A DNA stretch of 40,276 nucleotides from Carboxylicivirga marina. GTDB taxonomy: Bacteria; Bacteroidota; Bacteroidia; Bacteroidales; Marinilabiliaceae. This document shows, one piece after another, positions 1 to 6,381 of the stretch (positions within the stretch are counted from its first letter, which is position 1; every line of letters starts with the position of its first letter). The translations under genes were made by a program, and so were the position numbers. The notes beneath the pieces are model-generated. The model was given only the letters and a program-made list of their open reading frames with translations. It ran no database searches and was not told where the DNA came from. The stretch spans positions 1 through 40,276 of the forward strand of contig NZ_JAENRR010000046.1 in the NCBI RefSeq assembly GCF_016612505.1, in the 5' to 3' direction.

Positions 1-161
1 TTTGGACACCTTGAAAATACTGATATTTCAGAAGATTCAAGGAACACTTATCCCTTTTTTATGAATAATTCAGGTTAATCAAGTTCCATCCAATATTTCC
101 ACCTTTTGAGCATGAAAATTCATGCATCTGTCAAAACAGACGAAACAATTGTAATACTGTT

Positions 162-196
162 AAGTATATTTTACTTATCTTCCGTGTAAAATACTT
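162..196. promoter_or_regulatory. Inverted repeat just upstream of comM
   Basis: Two arms, AAGTATATTTTAC (162-174) and GTAAAATACTT (186-196), form an imperfect inverted repeat that ends seven bases before the comM ATG at 203. It could be a repressor operator or a leader hairpin that controls comM. The right arm also contains TACTTTTA, which resembles the Bacteroidota -7 box TAnnTTTG but lacks its final G. No regulator can be named from this. Confidence 0.35.
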
Positions 197-202
197 TTAA
201 CC

Positions 203-1072
203 ATGCTTGTAAAAACCTTTGGCTCGGCCGTTAGCGGCATTGATGCCTACACCATAACTATTGAGGTGAATATATCTAAAGGCATTCGTTTCTTTTTAGT
301 CGGACTGCCAGATAATGCTGTAAAAGAGAGCCATCAACGCATTGACTCAGCCCTAAAAGTGAGCAACTACAAATGGCCCGGGCATAAAATCGTTATCAAT
401 ATGGCGCCTGCTGATATACGCAAAGAGGGAGCTGCCTATGACCTGCCATTGGCCATTGGTGTATTGGCCGCCTCTTCTCAAATTGTTAATCATAAGCTAA
501 GCGACTACATCATTATGGGGGAATTATCTCTGGATGGTAGCTTACAAGCCATAAAAGGCGTTTTACCCATGGCTCTACGCGCCAAAGAAGAAGGTTTTAA
601 AGGTTGTATTTTGCCCTTGGAGAATGCCCGTGAAGCAGCGGTTGTTAATGACATTGATGCCTATGGCTTTGAAAACATTACGCAAGTCATCCGTTTTCTG
701 GAAGATGAAGACACATATGAACCCGTAAAAGTTGACACCGAACAAGAATTTGAGAGGAGCACACAAGTTGTCGATTTCGATTTCTCGGATGTAAAAGGCC
801 AGGAAAGTGTTAAGCGCTCACTGGAGATTGCAGCTGCAGGTGGCCATAATCTCATAATGATAGGCCCTCCCGGAGCTGGAAAATCCATGTTGGCCAAACG
901 CCTGGCCAGCATTTTACCACCGCTCACTTTAGACGAAGCATTAGAAACCACCAAAATTCATTCGGTAGCCGGAAAAACCGGTAGCGATACCGCATTAATT
1001 ACGCAACGTCCGTTTAGAAGTCCGCACCATACAATATCGGATGACGCACATTGCTTAAAGGCGGTGGTATAA
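203..1072 (+). pseudogene. comM: comM, 5' part, interrupted by an integrated element
   Basis: N-terminal 280 codons of a ComM/YifB-family Mg-chelatase-like AAA+ protein. In naturally transformable bacteria ComM is a hexameric helicase that promotes branch migration during integration of transforming DNA. The start MLVKTFGSAVSGIDA is typical of the family. An N-terminal S5-like fold is followed by the Walker A motif GPPGAGKS (about residues 220-227). True sequence ends at TISD (codon 280 ends at 1042). The last nine codons (DAHCLKAVV) and the stop come from the element. The gene resumes in frame at 8165 with VALVGGG, so Walker A is separated from Walker B, and neither half should be active alone. 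The rejoined product is 280 + 232 = 512 residues, the normal family length, so the gene is probably intact when the element is excised. Confidence 0.93.
1036..1066. other. attL, left attachment site of the comM element
   Basis: Chromosomal comM sequence runs up to the core, and element sequence follows. The shared bases are GATG at 1040-1043. By symmetry of the rebuilt attP, the likely crossover dinucleotide is GA (1040-1041). The element-side arm includes CAC at 1047-1049 and GGCGGTG at 1060-1066. These mirror GTG (8154-8156) and CACCGCC (8137-8143) on the other side. Confidence 0.75.
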
Positions 1073-1558
1073 TTAATCGTCAAAATCAGGGTCTTTTATC
1101 AGTTTTAATAGGTATCTACTTGTTCGTGGAAGGTTGGTTTTAATATAAGCCTCACGTTGGTCTTTGCGCACGCGCCTAATCACCTCAATTGCAATAGCTA
1201 CTAATTCCTTATGTTCGTCGCCCATTTGCTTAGTATAAAGCTGCTTTACAATATTTACGGCTGTTTTTAAATTTTCATTTGCTCCGTCCTCAATCATCTT
1301 TTTCAGCTTTTCATCGTTTTCCAGCATGTTTTGCGCTTTCAACTGGGCACTTTCTTCCTTAATCGCAACATATTTTTTAATCTCATCAAGGTCAAATATT
1401 TCCATAAAGTTCTTAATGGATGCATTTGTTTCCTTTAAGTTTTGCATTTGCGTGGCAAAGGCTTCCTTTTGGTTTTGCATATGGTTACGTTGTATCATAA
1501 AAACAACAACATATGCGGCAGTATAAATTCCAAGTACAACTAAGCTTGTAGTATCCAT
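1073..1558 (-). CDS. Membrane-anchored coiled-coil protein of unknown function
   Basis: A 161-residue protein that I do not recognise. Residues about 5-22 (LVVLGIYTAAYVVVFMIQ) form one hydrophobic N-terminal segment. It is followed by a long charged, heptad-like helical region (about 25-110) and a basic C-terminal part ending in DPDFDD. This suggests a protein anchored in the inner membrane with a cytoplasmic helical bundle. It is the last gene of the element on the minus strand, and its stop codon is about 30 bp from the left crossover point. Small membrane proteins at the edge of an integrated element are often cargo such as exclusion, immunity or defence genes, but nothing in this sequence proves such a role. 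The ATG at 1558 is the only start that keeps the hydrophobic segment intact. Confidence 0.7.
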   Translation of the reverse strand: MDTTSLVVLGIYTAAYVVVFMIQRNHMQNQKEAFATQMQNLKETNASIKNFMEIFDLDEIKKYVAIKEESAQLKAQNMLENDEKLKKMIEDGANENLKTAVNIVKQLYTKQMGDEHKELVAIAIEVIRRVRKDQREAYIKTNLPRTSRYLLKLIKDPDFDD

Positions 1559-1593
1559 AAATATTTGTTTAACATTTATAACAAATATAGCAA

Positions 1594-2187
1594 TTAACTA
1601 TCAAGGCTTAACAGCTTCTTAACCTTAATTACAGTGGGCTTGGTTTTGCCTGTGGTTTCAACCGTTTTAGCCAAGCTCATACCACTGCGGAGGCAGTTGG
1701 CTACATCCTTATACTTGGTAAGCACCTGCTCAGGCGTTTCTGCAGTACCTTGCTTTCTACCTCGGTACACCCCACGCTTCTTGGCTAGTTCAATGCCCTC
1801 TTGCGTTTTCTCTTTTATCTCTTCTCTTTGCTGCTCGGCTATTTGAGCATACAGCCCAGCCATCAGCATAAATGTCTTATTTACCTTTCCACTTTCAAAC
1901 AAGTTTAGGCCCATGCTTTGTATAGTAAGCTGGCACTCGTACTCTTTAAACAATTGGATGGTTTTTAATATGTCCAAAGCATTACGGCCAAGCCTATCAA
2001 GCCTAACAACATAAACGTGGGTAATTCGCCCAATAACGATGTCTTTCAATAACTTGCTGCCCTCAGGCCGTTCTTCAAATGGCGTTATGCCCATTATCCT
2101 ATCAATGTAAACCTTACCAACCTGTTTCAACTCCTGTACCTCGGTGTTTTGCTTTGCGGTGGATACTCTAATGTAAGTAGCTTTCAT
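1594..2187 (-). CDS. Small serine recombinase (resolvase/invertase family)
   Basis: A 197-residue site-specific recombinase. The start MKATYIRVSTAKQNTEVQ holds the nucleophilic serine (S9) in the YxRVST motif, and RLDRLGRNALD is the second catalytic motif of the family. The C-terminal 45 residues look like a helix-turn-helix (KTKPTVIKVKKLL) that binds the crossover site. The length is that of Tn3-type resolvases and DNA invertases, with no zinc-ribbon or recombinase domain, so this enzyme should not be the integrase. Within the element it probably resolves dimers or inverts a segment. The palindrome-rich DNA just upstream of its start (2281-2433) is a plausible res site. It differs clearly from the 550-aa integrase at the other end, so the element carries two serine recombinases of different subfamilies. 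Confidence 0.92.
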   Translation of the reverse strand: MKATYIRVSTAKQNTEVQELKQVGKVYIDRIMGITPFEERPEGSKLLKDIVIGRITHVYVVRLDRLGRNALDILKTIQLFKEYECQLTIQSMGLNLFESGKVNKTFMLMAGLYAQIAEQQREEIKEKTQEGIELAKKRGVYRGRKQGTAETPEQVLTKYKDVANCLRSGMSLAKTVETTGKTKPTVIKVKKLLSLDS

Positions 2188-2379
2188 CTTTGTATATATT
2201 TAAATGTTAAAACTTTACAACTATGGCAGCTAAGTAAATCAAAACCTCAACAAGTAGTAAATATTTAGGCCATATATTTCGTTTACTGGCTAAAATGTCT
2301 TTAAATGGTGGTTTTTGTGGATGCTAGCAGTAAACGGTTAACGGCCAGCCTAAAATTTTACTGCGGGAGGCTATGTCAA

Positions 2380-2433
2380 ATGCCCAAAGGTTCTATTCTA
2401 GACTAGAACCAATGGGCATAAGGTAACATGTTA
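2380..2433. repeat. Long interrupted palindrome plus perfect palindrome, possible res site
   Basis: ATGCCCA (2380-2386), two A, GGTTCTA (2389-2395), an eight-base centre, TAGAACC (2404-2410), two A, and TGGGCAT (2413-2419) form a 40-bp nearly perfect inverted repeat. The palindrome GTAACATGTTAC (2422-2433) follows at once. The block lies about 190 bp upstream of the resolvase start, a position compatible with recombinase binding sites. An RNA hairpin is the alternative reading. Confidence 0.45.
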
Positions 2434-2660
2434 CAATTGTGGAAGGTGTGCACGTTTGCACTTGGTGCAGGTCTCATCCTGCCACGGTTGGCCAAGCTTC
2501 CACATACTTGGCTTTCCGTAATTGTAGTTACATTTTCGTAGGTCTAACACTTCAGCTCTTATTGCTTACTTCGCATTAGTTGGTGTTTCCACCATCTTCT
2601 TAGCACGTCCTACGTGTGCTAACGTACTTACTGATGTGTGTAAGTACAGGAGTTAGATAA

Positions 2661-2684
2661 AAACAAACAAAAAGGGAAACCCTT
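2661..2684 (-). terminator. Terminator-like hairpin, minus strand
   Basis: On the minus strand AAGGG-TTT-CCCTT is followed at once by a T-rich tail (TTTGTTTGTTT). The layout fits Rho-independent termination. No coding gene ends just before it, so it would have to end a non-coding transcript. Confidence 0.5.
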
Positions 2685-3051
2685 CCATTTTACATTAACA
2701 ACCCCAGTTAATAATGGCCACGCGCCGTGACCCAGCCACCCTTGTGGGTGGTTCTTCTTAAAAATTGCCCTGCACCCGCAATAAATCACAAAATGCGGGT
2801 GGATGTTGTTAAGCAAACACAGGGCAATAGAGCCATTAAAATTGGTATTGGTATGGTAATATACCAAAGCAATGGCATAATGGCTTTATAATGTCTTAAA
2901 TCATGGTCATATTAGCATCACCCTCGCGCTCGCGCACTCGCTAGCATTTTTTCAACGTGGGTAATGGCTGTAATTATTGGAATTAGAAATCCTTATTGGT
3001 GCAACCAATGCCCACCCTAATTGGGTAGGCTAGTGGCTGCGGTAACAACAT

Positions 3052-3083
3052 AAAAAAACCAACAATAGAAATATCTTGGTTGG
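3052..3083 (-). terminator. Terminator-like hairpin, minus strand, with seven T
   Basis: On the minus strand CCAAC (3083-3079) pairs with GTTGG (3063-3059) and is followed by seven T (3058-3052). It lies in the gene-free region and is preceded by a CCACCC/GGGTGG hairpin (3091-3115), so a short structured RNA could end here. Confidence 0.5.
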
Positions 3084-3132
3084 CATAAAACCACCCACAT
3101 GGTTAGTGCGGGTGGGAATGGAATGTTAACAA

Positions 3133-3153
3133 ACAAAGAAAACCCCTTGCGGG
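3133..3153 (-). terminator. Terminator-like hairpin with GCAA loop, minus strand
   Basis: On the minus strand CCC-GCAA-GGG is followed by GTTTTCTTTGTTT. The stem is short, so this is the weakest of the three terminator-like sites. The upstream sequence (3155-3200, minus strand) resembles the sequence upstream of the 3052-3083 hairpin: both have a GGGTGG half-stem, then a TATGCCAA motif, then ATATTTC before the final stem. Confidence 0.35.
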
Positions 3154-3387
3154 AAATATTGTTATTGGCATAATGCCACCACCCATTGCGGATGGCAGCT
3201 ACTATGTTACATTTTAAGTATTGGATAATATGTGGGTAGTAAGGTTTGCTATTGGCCTCCACATTGGCAAAAACAAATAAGGCTTTAAATGCCGATGCCG
3301 ATAAATGGAGCCGACCCAATACAGCGGTGTAACCGTTGTTTGGGTTTAAGGCGGTGGGCTGCTTTAGCAGTCCTAAGCAAATTGGTA

Positions 3388-3534
3388 TATTAGGGTATAT
3401 AATATCCTAATACATTTGTATAGTTTAATTTGTATAGTACTTAGTATAGTTATGGGTTCACTACCTGAACCCTAATTGGGGTTCACTACCTGAACCCTAA
3501 ATTAAGGTTTTTAAGGTACGAAAATGAACCCTAA
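3388..3534. repeat. Iteron-like repeats: three GTATAGT copies and two dyads
   Basis: The AT-rich inverted repeat TATTAGG/CCTAATA (3388-3412) is followed by three direct copies of GTATAGT (3418, 3432, 3444). Next come two identical dyads, GGGTTCA-CTACC-TGAACCC (3454-3472 and 3479-3497), 25 bp apart, and a lone half-site TGAACCCTAA at 3525-3534. The block sits directly downstream of the winged-helix gene. Repeats at a fixed spacing next to an initiator-like gene suggest an origin or a multi-dimer operator. Alternatively, tandem RNA hairpins at the 3' end of the operon are possible, but no T run follows them. Confidence 0.55.
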
Positions 3535-3544
3535 ATGGTTTCTA

Positions 3545-3925
3545 TTACCACCAATCTGGCTTGTCAGGAAATTGCGTTACGTACCATTTAGTGCCTGTAC
3601 CTCGGCCAGTACTGCGTATGTAACCTTTCTTTTTAAGGCCTGCCCATACTTCTAATTGGAAAGTCTTAAAGCGTGGGAACTGCTTATCTAATCGCTTGTG
3701 TATTTCTTTTTGGTTCAATTTCCAAGCTTCATCTTGGTTCAATAGGTATGTAAGCAAAACAATTTCATCGCTGCTTAATCCATCTTCCACAAGCTTTGCA
3801 ATATCTATTTGCACAAAATTTGTGGGTGTAGTCTTATCAATGTACTTAGGCTTTCCCGAGTACTTATCTTTGTTAAAGCCATTAGGCTTGCTGTCTTGTT
3901 GTTCTTTCTTCTTTCCCATTGCCAT
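3545..3925 (-). CDS. Winged-helix DNA-binding protein, replication-initiator-like
   Basis: A 126-residue basic protein. After a lysine-rich, disordered-looking N-terminus (1-30), FVQIDIAKLVEDGLSSDEIVLLTYLL and LNQKEIHKRL look like the helices of a winged-helix fold. This is followed by a recognition-like helix and the wing GYIRSTGRGTGTKWYV. The pattern (helices that read like a Rep N-terminal domain, then GYIR and an aromatic wing) resembles the first domain of plasmid initiators and DnaD/RepA-N type proteins. The second domain of a full initiator is missing, so it may be a regulator instead. It overlaps the upstream 66-aa gene by 44 bp, so they are cotranscribed, and the repeats at 3388-3534 lie just beyond its stop. 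Assignment is by pattern only. Confidence 0.65.
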   Translation of the reverse strand: MAMGKKKEQQDSKPNGFNKDKYSGKPKYIDKTTPTNFVQIDIAKLVEDGLSSDEIVLLTYLLNQDEAWKLNQKEIHKRLDKQFPRFKTFQLEVWAGLKKKGYIRSTGRGTGTKWYVTQFPDKPDWW

Positions 3926-4082
3926 TTTGCACTTGGTTGTTAACTGTAATTTTCTTGATAGTGCCTCTCTTTACAAGGTCTTTAAATGTATTGGATGCTT
4001 TGCCCAGGTGCGCACATCCGTCTTTCATATTGTCTACCTTGGTACCGTCGGGCAAAAGGTAGTAATGTTTTTGAACTTTCAT
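3882..4082 (-). CDS. Small basic protein of unknown function
   Basis: A 66-residue ORF that begins MKVQKHYYLLPDGTKV. The first 45 residues look like one folded unit (two short strands, then the helix NMKDGCAHLGKASNTFKDLVKRG, reminiscent of the small DNA-reading modules found beside homing nucleases). The tail is rich in N, K, E and R. The gene starts at an ATG with an A-rich leader typical of this phylum and overlaps the winged-helix gene by 44 bp in another frame. It probably binds nucleic acid, but I do not recognise a family. Confidence 0.5.
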   Translation of the reverse strand: MKVQKHYYLLPDGTKVDNMKDGCAHLGKASNTFKDLVKRGTIKKITVNNQVQNGNGKEERTTRQQA

Positions 4083-4168
4083 GGTCGTTTAATTTGTTTT
4101 AATGTTGTTTAAAATGGCTGACGTAGGCAATACGCCAGCCGTACACAGATAACGAAGCTATTGCCCCT

Positions 4169-4456
4169 TTATAACAATGTGGTGAGCGATTGCTCTTGGT
4201 TGTCGGCTTGGGCATCATTGCAATCAAAGCAATAAATGTCCTTATACCCACGTGCAGCATACTCGCCACTTCCAAAGTGCTCAGCACCTCTAATTCTTCC
4301 ACAGCATACGCACCGTAGCATATTGCGTTTTACACCGCCTTTCTTCGGGTCAGTGCTGCGGGTGGTAGCTTGCGCTCTATTGACAAGCTTTGTGCCTTTG
4401 TCAATAAGTGCAATCATCTTTGCCATTGCTGGCGTTGCGTTATTCTTCGTAATCAT
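4169..4456 (-). CDS. Small zinc-ribbon protein of unknown function
   Basis: A 95-residue protein with two CxxC pairs: CVCC (C49, C52) and CFDC (C76, C79). They are 24 residues apart, which is a zinc ribbon. The N-terminal 45 residues are a basic helix (MAKMIALIDKGTKLVNRAQ). The remaining residues are short and polar. It lies 10 bp downstream of the GIY-YIG gene and is probably cotranscribed with it. Zinc ribbons of this size occur in recombination directionality factors, phage regulators and nuclease partners; nothing here chooses among them. A frame in the same DNA (4099-4302) is a shadow without a motif. Confidence 0.6.
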   Translation of the reverse strand: MITKNNATPAMAKMIALIDKGTKLVNRAQATTRSTDPKKGGVKRNMLRCVCCGRIRGAEHFGSGEYAARGYKDIYCFDCNDAQADNQEQSLTTLL

Positions 4457-4466
4457 TACAATGTAT

Positions 4467-5051
4467 TTAAGAAGAATGGACAGCCTTTTGCCCTTGCTTT
4501 AGGGCTTCGGCTTTTGCCAATGCTTTTAACATGCCCTTGGTGGCCTTTGGCGCACCTTTGCGGTATATGCCACGGCCAACCTTGGTTAGCTTTTCAAATT
4601 TCATTAGAAGCTTAATTACGGCCATTGCTTGGAAGCTCTCCAATTCCCACAATTTAGCCATTGTGGAAATCTGCAACGGTATGCCCTCAGGCAATAGGTC
4701 TAAGGCAAATTCTAAATCAAACCTTGTATAATCTTTATTGTACAATTCTAGGCCTGCATCAATGGCTTCTATAATGTGGTGGCACTCACGCCAAGCAAGT
4801 TCTTTCTTGTCGCTATTATCGGCCATTTCTAACACTTCCACATCAAAGACTTCCATACCATACTTGTCAAAGTCGGCTTGCATTTCTTTGTTGGGGTGTC
4901 TACTTTTCTTAAAGTTGCAACGGTGTGTTCTAAATCTATGTGCTAGGTATATTGTAGAACCTATGTACACCTTGCCATTGGCGGTGTTTGTTATGCGGTA
5001 GAAACCCGCTGTATTCTCGCAATTCTTTGCATTAATTCCATTCAGTAACAT
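4467..5051 (-). CDS. GIY-YIG nuclease, homing-endonuclease-like
   Basis: A 194-residue protein. Residues 16-18 (GFY) and 29-31 (YIG) form the two-strand signature of the GIY-YIG domain. R39/R41 follow in the first helix, E89 is the expected metal-binding glutamate, and ELYNKD (102-107) carries the terminal asparagine. The C-terminal 80 residues include a helical segment (STMAKLWELESFQAMAVIKLL and the following KVGRGIY) that reads like a winged helix, plus a lysine-rich tail, and would give DNA specificity. There is no intron in the element for it to home with, so it may act as a free-standing nuclease in element spread or competition. The gene follows a structured 225-bp spacer. Confidence 0.88.
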   Translation of the reverse strand: MLLNGINAKNCENTAGFYRITNTANGKVYIGSTIYLAHRFRTHRCNFKKSRHPNKEMQADFDKYGMEVFDVEVLEMADNSDKKELAWRECHHIIEAIDAGLELYNKDYTRFDLEFALDLLPEGIPLQISTMAKLWELESFQAMAVIKLLMKFEKLTKVGRGIYRKGAPKATKGMLKALAKAEALKQGQKAVHSS

Positions 5052-5069
5052 GTTTTCTAATTGTTAGTG

Positions 5070-5146
5070 TATAAAATGTGGAGGCAGCTCACAGCCGACT
5101 GCTGGAACACACTCCTCCACAATAAGAATCTGACAGTCAACTGTCA
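5070..5146 (-). terminator. Terminator-like hairpin preceded by a perfect small hairpin
   Basis: On the minus strand, TGACAGT-TG-ACTGTCA (5146-5131) is followed by the stem TGTGGAGG/CCTCCACA (5121-5114 with 5084-5077), which encloses a nested GCAGC-rich hairpin. The T-rich stretch TTTTATA comes next. It occupies the 226-bp gap between the HNH-like gene and the GIY-YIG gene, so it could attenuate transcription into the nuclease or end a small RNA. Confidence 0.45.
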
Positions 5147-5277
5147 AACTCAGCCGTTTCTAGCTACAAGCCCTATAAGGACTGGCTTCAACGGTGAAGA
5201 AACCTAATAAACAATTGCTTGTCACATGGTTGACTAGGCCAACAATGTTCATTGGATTTGCTTCATGGCAGACGCTA

Positions 5278-5613
5278 TTATGCCCACACCGCTCTCCATT
5301 GCAGGTTATCAGCTTTGCAGTTGGTTTTATCACCATCTTTAAAGCCAATAACGTTCAGGCGGTGCGGGTTCGGTAAAAAGTAAAGGGCAACCATGCGGGC
5401 AACCCTCACTTCTCTTGGTACCGATATGTTTTTATAACTTCTCACTCTGGAGGTAAATACAATATGACCGTACTTGTTTGCTCTGGTCGGTTTTGGGCGT
5501 ATCTCGCCACTCTTATACATAAAGTATACATTACCCTCAGGCGTTATGTAATGGGTGCTTAAAAATGCCCCTTTAAAGCATTTTGCCCCTTTTGGTAAAT
5601 CAGCTACGGTCAT
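5278..5613 (-). CDS. HNH-endonuclease-like protein lacking catalytic histidines
   Basis: A 111-residue protein with the layout of a NUMOD4/HNH_3 homing nuclease: YITPEGNVYFMYKSGEI at the N-terminus, then the HNH core VARMVALYFLPNP and NVIGFKDGDKTNCKADNLQW. In the active family the core reads VHRLVA...FLPNP and NHxDGxKxNN...NLxW. Here the first histidine is A72, and the NH pair of the second motif is G90-F91. N103 and the final tryptophan remain. The protein therefore keeps the fold but probably cannot cut DNA, and may have become a DNA-binding regulator. It is followed by the 5070-5146 hairpins and the GIY-YIG gene, and it lies 5 bp downstream of the 231-codon ORF, hence in the same transcript. 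Confidence 0.78.
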   Translation of the reverse strand: MTVADLPKGAKCFKGAFLSTHYITPEGNVYFMYKSGEIRPKPTRANKYGHIVFTSRVRSYKNISVPREVRVARMVALYFLPNPHRLNVIGFKDGDKTNCKADNLQWRAVWA

Positions 5614-5618
5614 AGTCC

Positions 5619-6236
5619 TTAAATTTTGGTCAGGTCGTAAGCAAACCCCCTGTTTATCTTACCATCTGCGTCAAACGCTCGATGCAAGTTCTTACGGTTT
5701 GGATTTGCTGTAAACACCCCTGCGTGGATAGCCTGCGCAATTGCGCTTTCTATCTTTTGCAAGTGTTCTAAGTGTTCGTTTTGGCGTTCGTTAGCAGTGC
5801 GCCAAACTGATGCCTCATAGCAACGTTCTTGCAGGCTTGGCGCATCGTCCGCGTTCCACCATGCAATAGCATTCTGCACACCTTCCGTACGCAATGCGGT
5901 ATCATGGTCAACAGCTACATTGTGGAGGGCGTGTAAGTGTTTTATTGCTTCTTTATCTTGGTTTGTACCAAGCCCAAGCTCGTTAATTAACTTGTCCTGG
6001 TCTACAATGCCAATAAGGTCCTTAATTCTTTCTTTGTACTTTTCTAGCAATAGCTTATCAGCCTTACCACTAAGCACCATGCTTACAGCATCTTCCACGT
6101 TAGCAAATTGCTCCGCAGTTATCACTCCTATTTTAGCAACCGTTTGTTCAAACGCGAGTGCCTTTGCTAATACTCTTCTTTCTCTAGCTTCATCATGGCG
6201 TATCACCATGCTTACAAATGTGTTCTTTTTATCCAT
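5619..6236 (-). CDS. Hypothetical helical protein, element operon first gene
   Basis: I chose the ATG at 6236 (205 residues, starting MDKKNTFVSMVIR) rather than the upstream one at 6314. The upstream choice would translate a perfect 10-bp inverted repeat (6286-6308) and a leader unlike the rest of the protein. The protein is soluble, predicted mostly helical, and rich in alanine, lysine and glutamate. A middle part reads NAIAWWNADDAPSLQERCYEASVWRTANERQN. The C-terminus (HAGVFTANPNRKNLHRAFDADGKI) is polar. I do not recognise a family. It is followed at 5 bp by the HNH-like gene, so it leads the small operon that runs toward 3545. A regulatory or replication role is plausible from position only. 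Confidence 0.65.
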   Translation of the reverse strand: MDKKNTFVSMVIRHDEARERRVLAKALAFEQTVAKIGVITAEQFANVEDAVSMVLSGKADKLLLEKYKERIKDLIGIVDQDKLINELGLGTNQDKEAIKHLHALHNVAVDHDTALRTEGVQNAIAWWNADDAPSLQERCYEASVWRTANERQNEHLEHLQKIESAIAQAIHAGVFTANPNRKNLHRAFDADGKINRGFAYDLTKI

Positions 6237-6285
6237 CTTATTCTTTTTTTTAATGGTGATAATACTTGTTTTGTTAAATGCCATA

Positions 6286-6308
6286 AAGCTACACATTGTG
6301 TGTAGCTT
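6286..6308. promoter_or_regulatory. Perfect inverted repeat upstream of the element operon
   Basis: AAGCTACACA (6286-6295), a three-base centre and TGTGTAGCTT (6299-6308) form a perfect 10-bp dyad about 50 bp upstream of the ATG at 6236. The placement fits an operator for the operon promoter. An RNA hairpin with a three-base loop is the alternative. Confidence 0.45.
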
Positions 6309-6381
6309 ATACATAATGATACGTAATAACTCTGGGTGTTTCCTTTGGGCTGTGGATGAGGTTCTTATGTCATATAAACAA

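Larger units (their letters stand above)
2188..3544. other. 1.36-kb gene-free region dense in inverted repeats
   Basis: No convincing coding frame occurs between the resolvase start and the winged-helix gene. I can find more than 20 short inverted repeats by eye. Examples are GTTTACT/AGTAAAC (2281-2335), ATGCCCA-aa-GGTTCTA with its mirror (2380-2419), the perfect palindrome GTAACATGTTAC (2422-2433), GCAGG/CCTGC (2468-2482), TGGTG/CACCA (2581-2594), TTAGCAC/GTGCTAA (2600-2622), GTACTTAC/GTAAGTAC (2624-2647), CCACCC/GGGTGG (2736-2751), ATTGCCCTG/CAGGGCAAT enclosing CACCCGCA/TGCGGGTG (2764-2827), ATTGGT/ACCAAT (2995-3009) and CTGC/GCAG (3359-3370). Read on the minus strand, some loops are GNRA-like (GAAA, GCAA) and several hairpins are followed by T runs. 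The region may encode structured RNAs, hold a replication origin, or both. Confidence 0.7.

Noticed and set aside
9-60. CCTTGAA/TTCAAGG hairpin followed by a T run at the window start, as terminator of an upstream gene
   Set aside because: The T run is about ten bases from the stem and the loop is 20 bases; the upstream gene lies outside the window, so it cannot be judged.
661-954. Minus-strand open frame opposite comM, and similar long antisense frames opposite other genes
   Set aside because: They are shadows of well-conserved genes on the other strand and show no protein motif.
1036-1066. A tRNA gene as the insertion target
   Set aside because: No tRNA fold exists at either end; the target is protein-coding comM, and the integrase is of the serine type.
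2628-3319. Two minus-strand open frames (2628-2867 and 3017-3319) in the gene-free region
   Set aside because: They run through several inverted repeats and terminator-like hairpins, have odd composition (many W, H, F, C) and no motif; they look like chance frames in structured DNA.
3388-3534. CRISPR array
   Set aside because: Only two identical dyads with a 6-bp gap and no spacers of proper size; no cas gene in the window.
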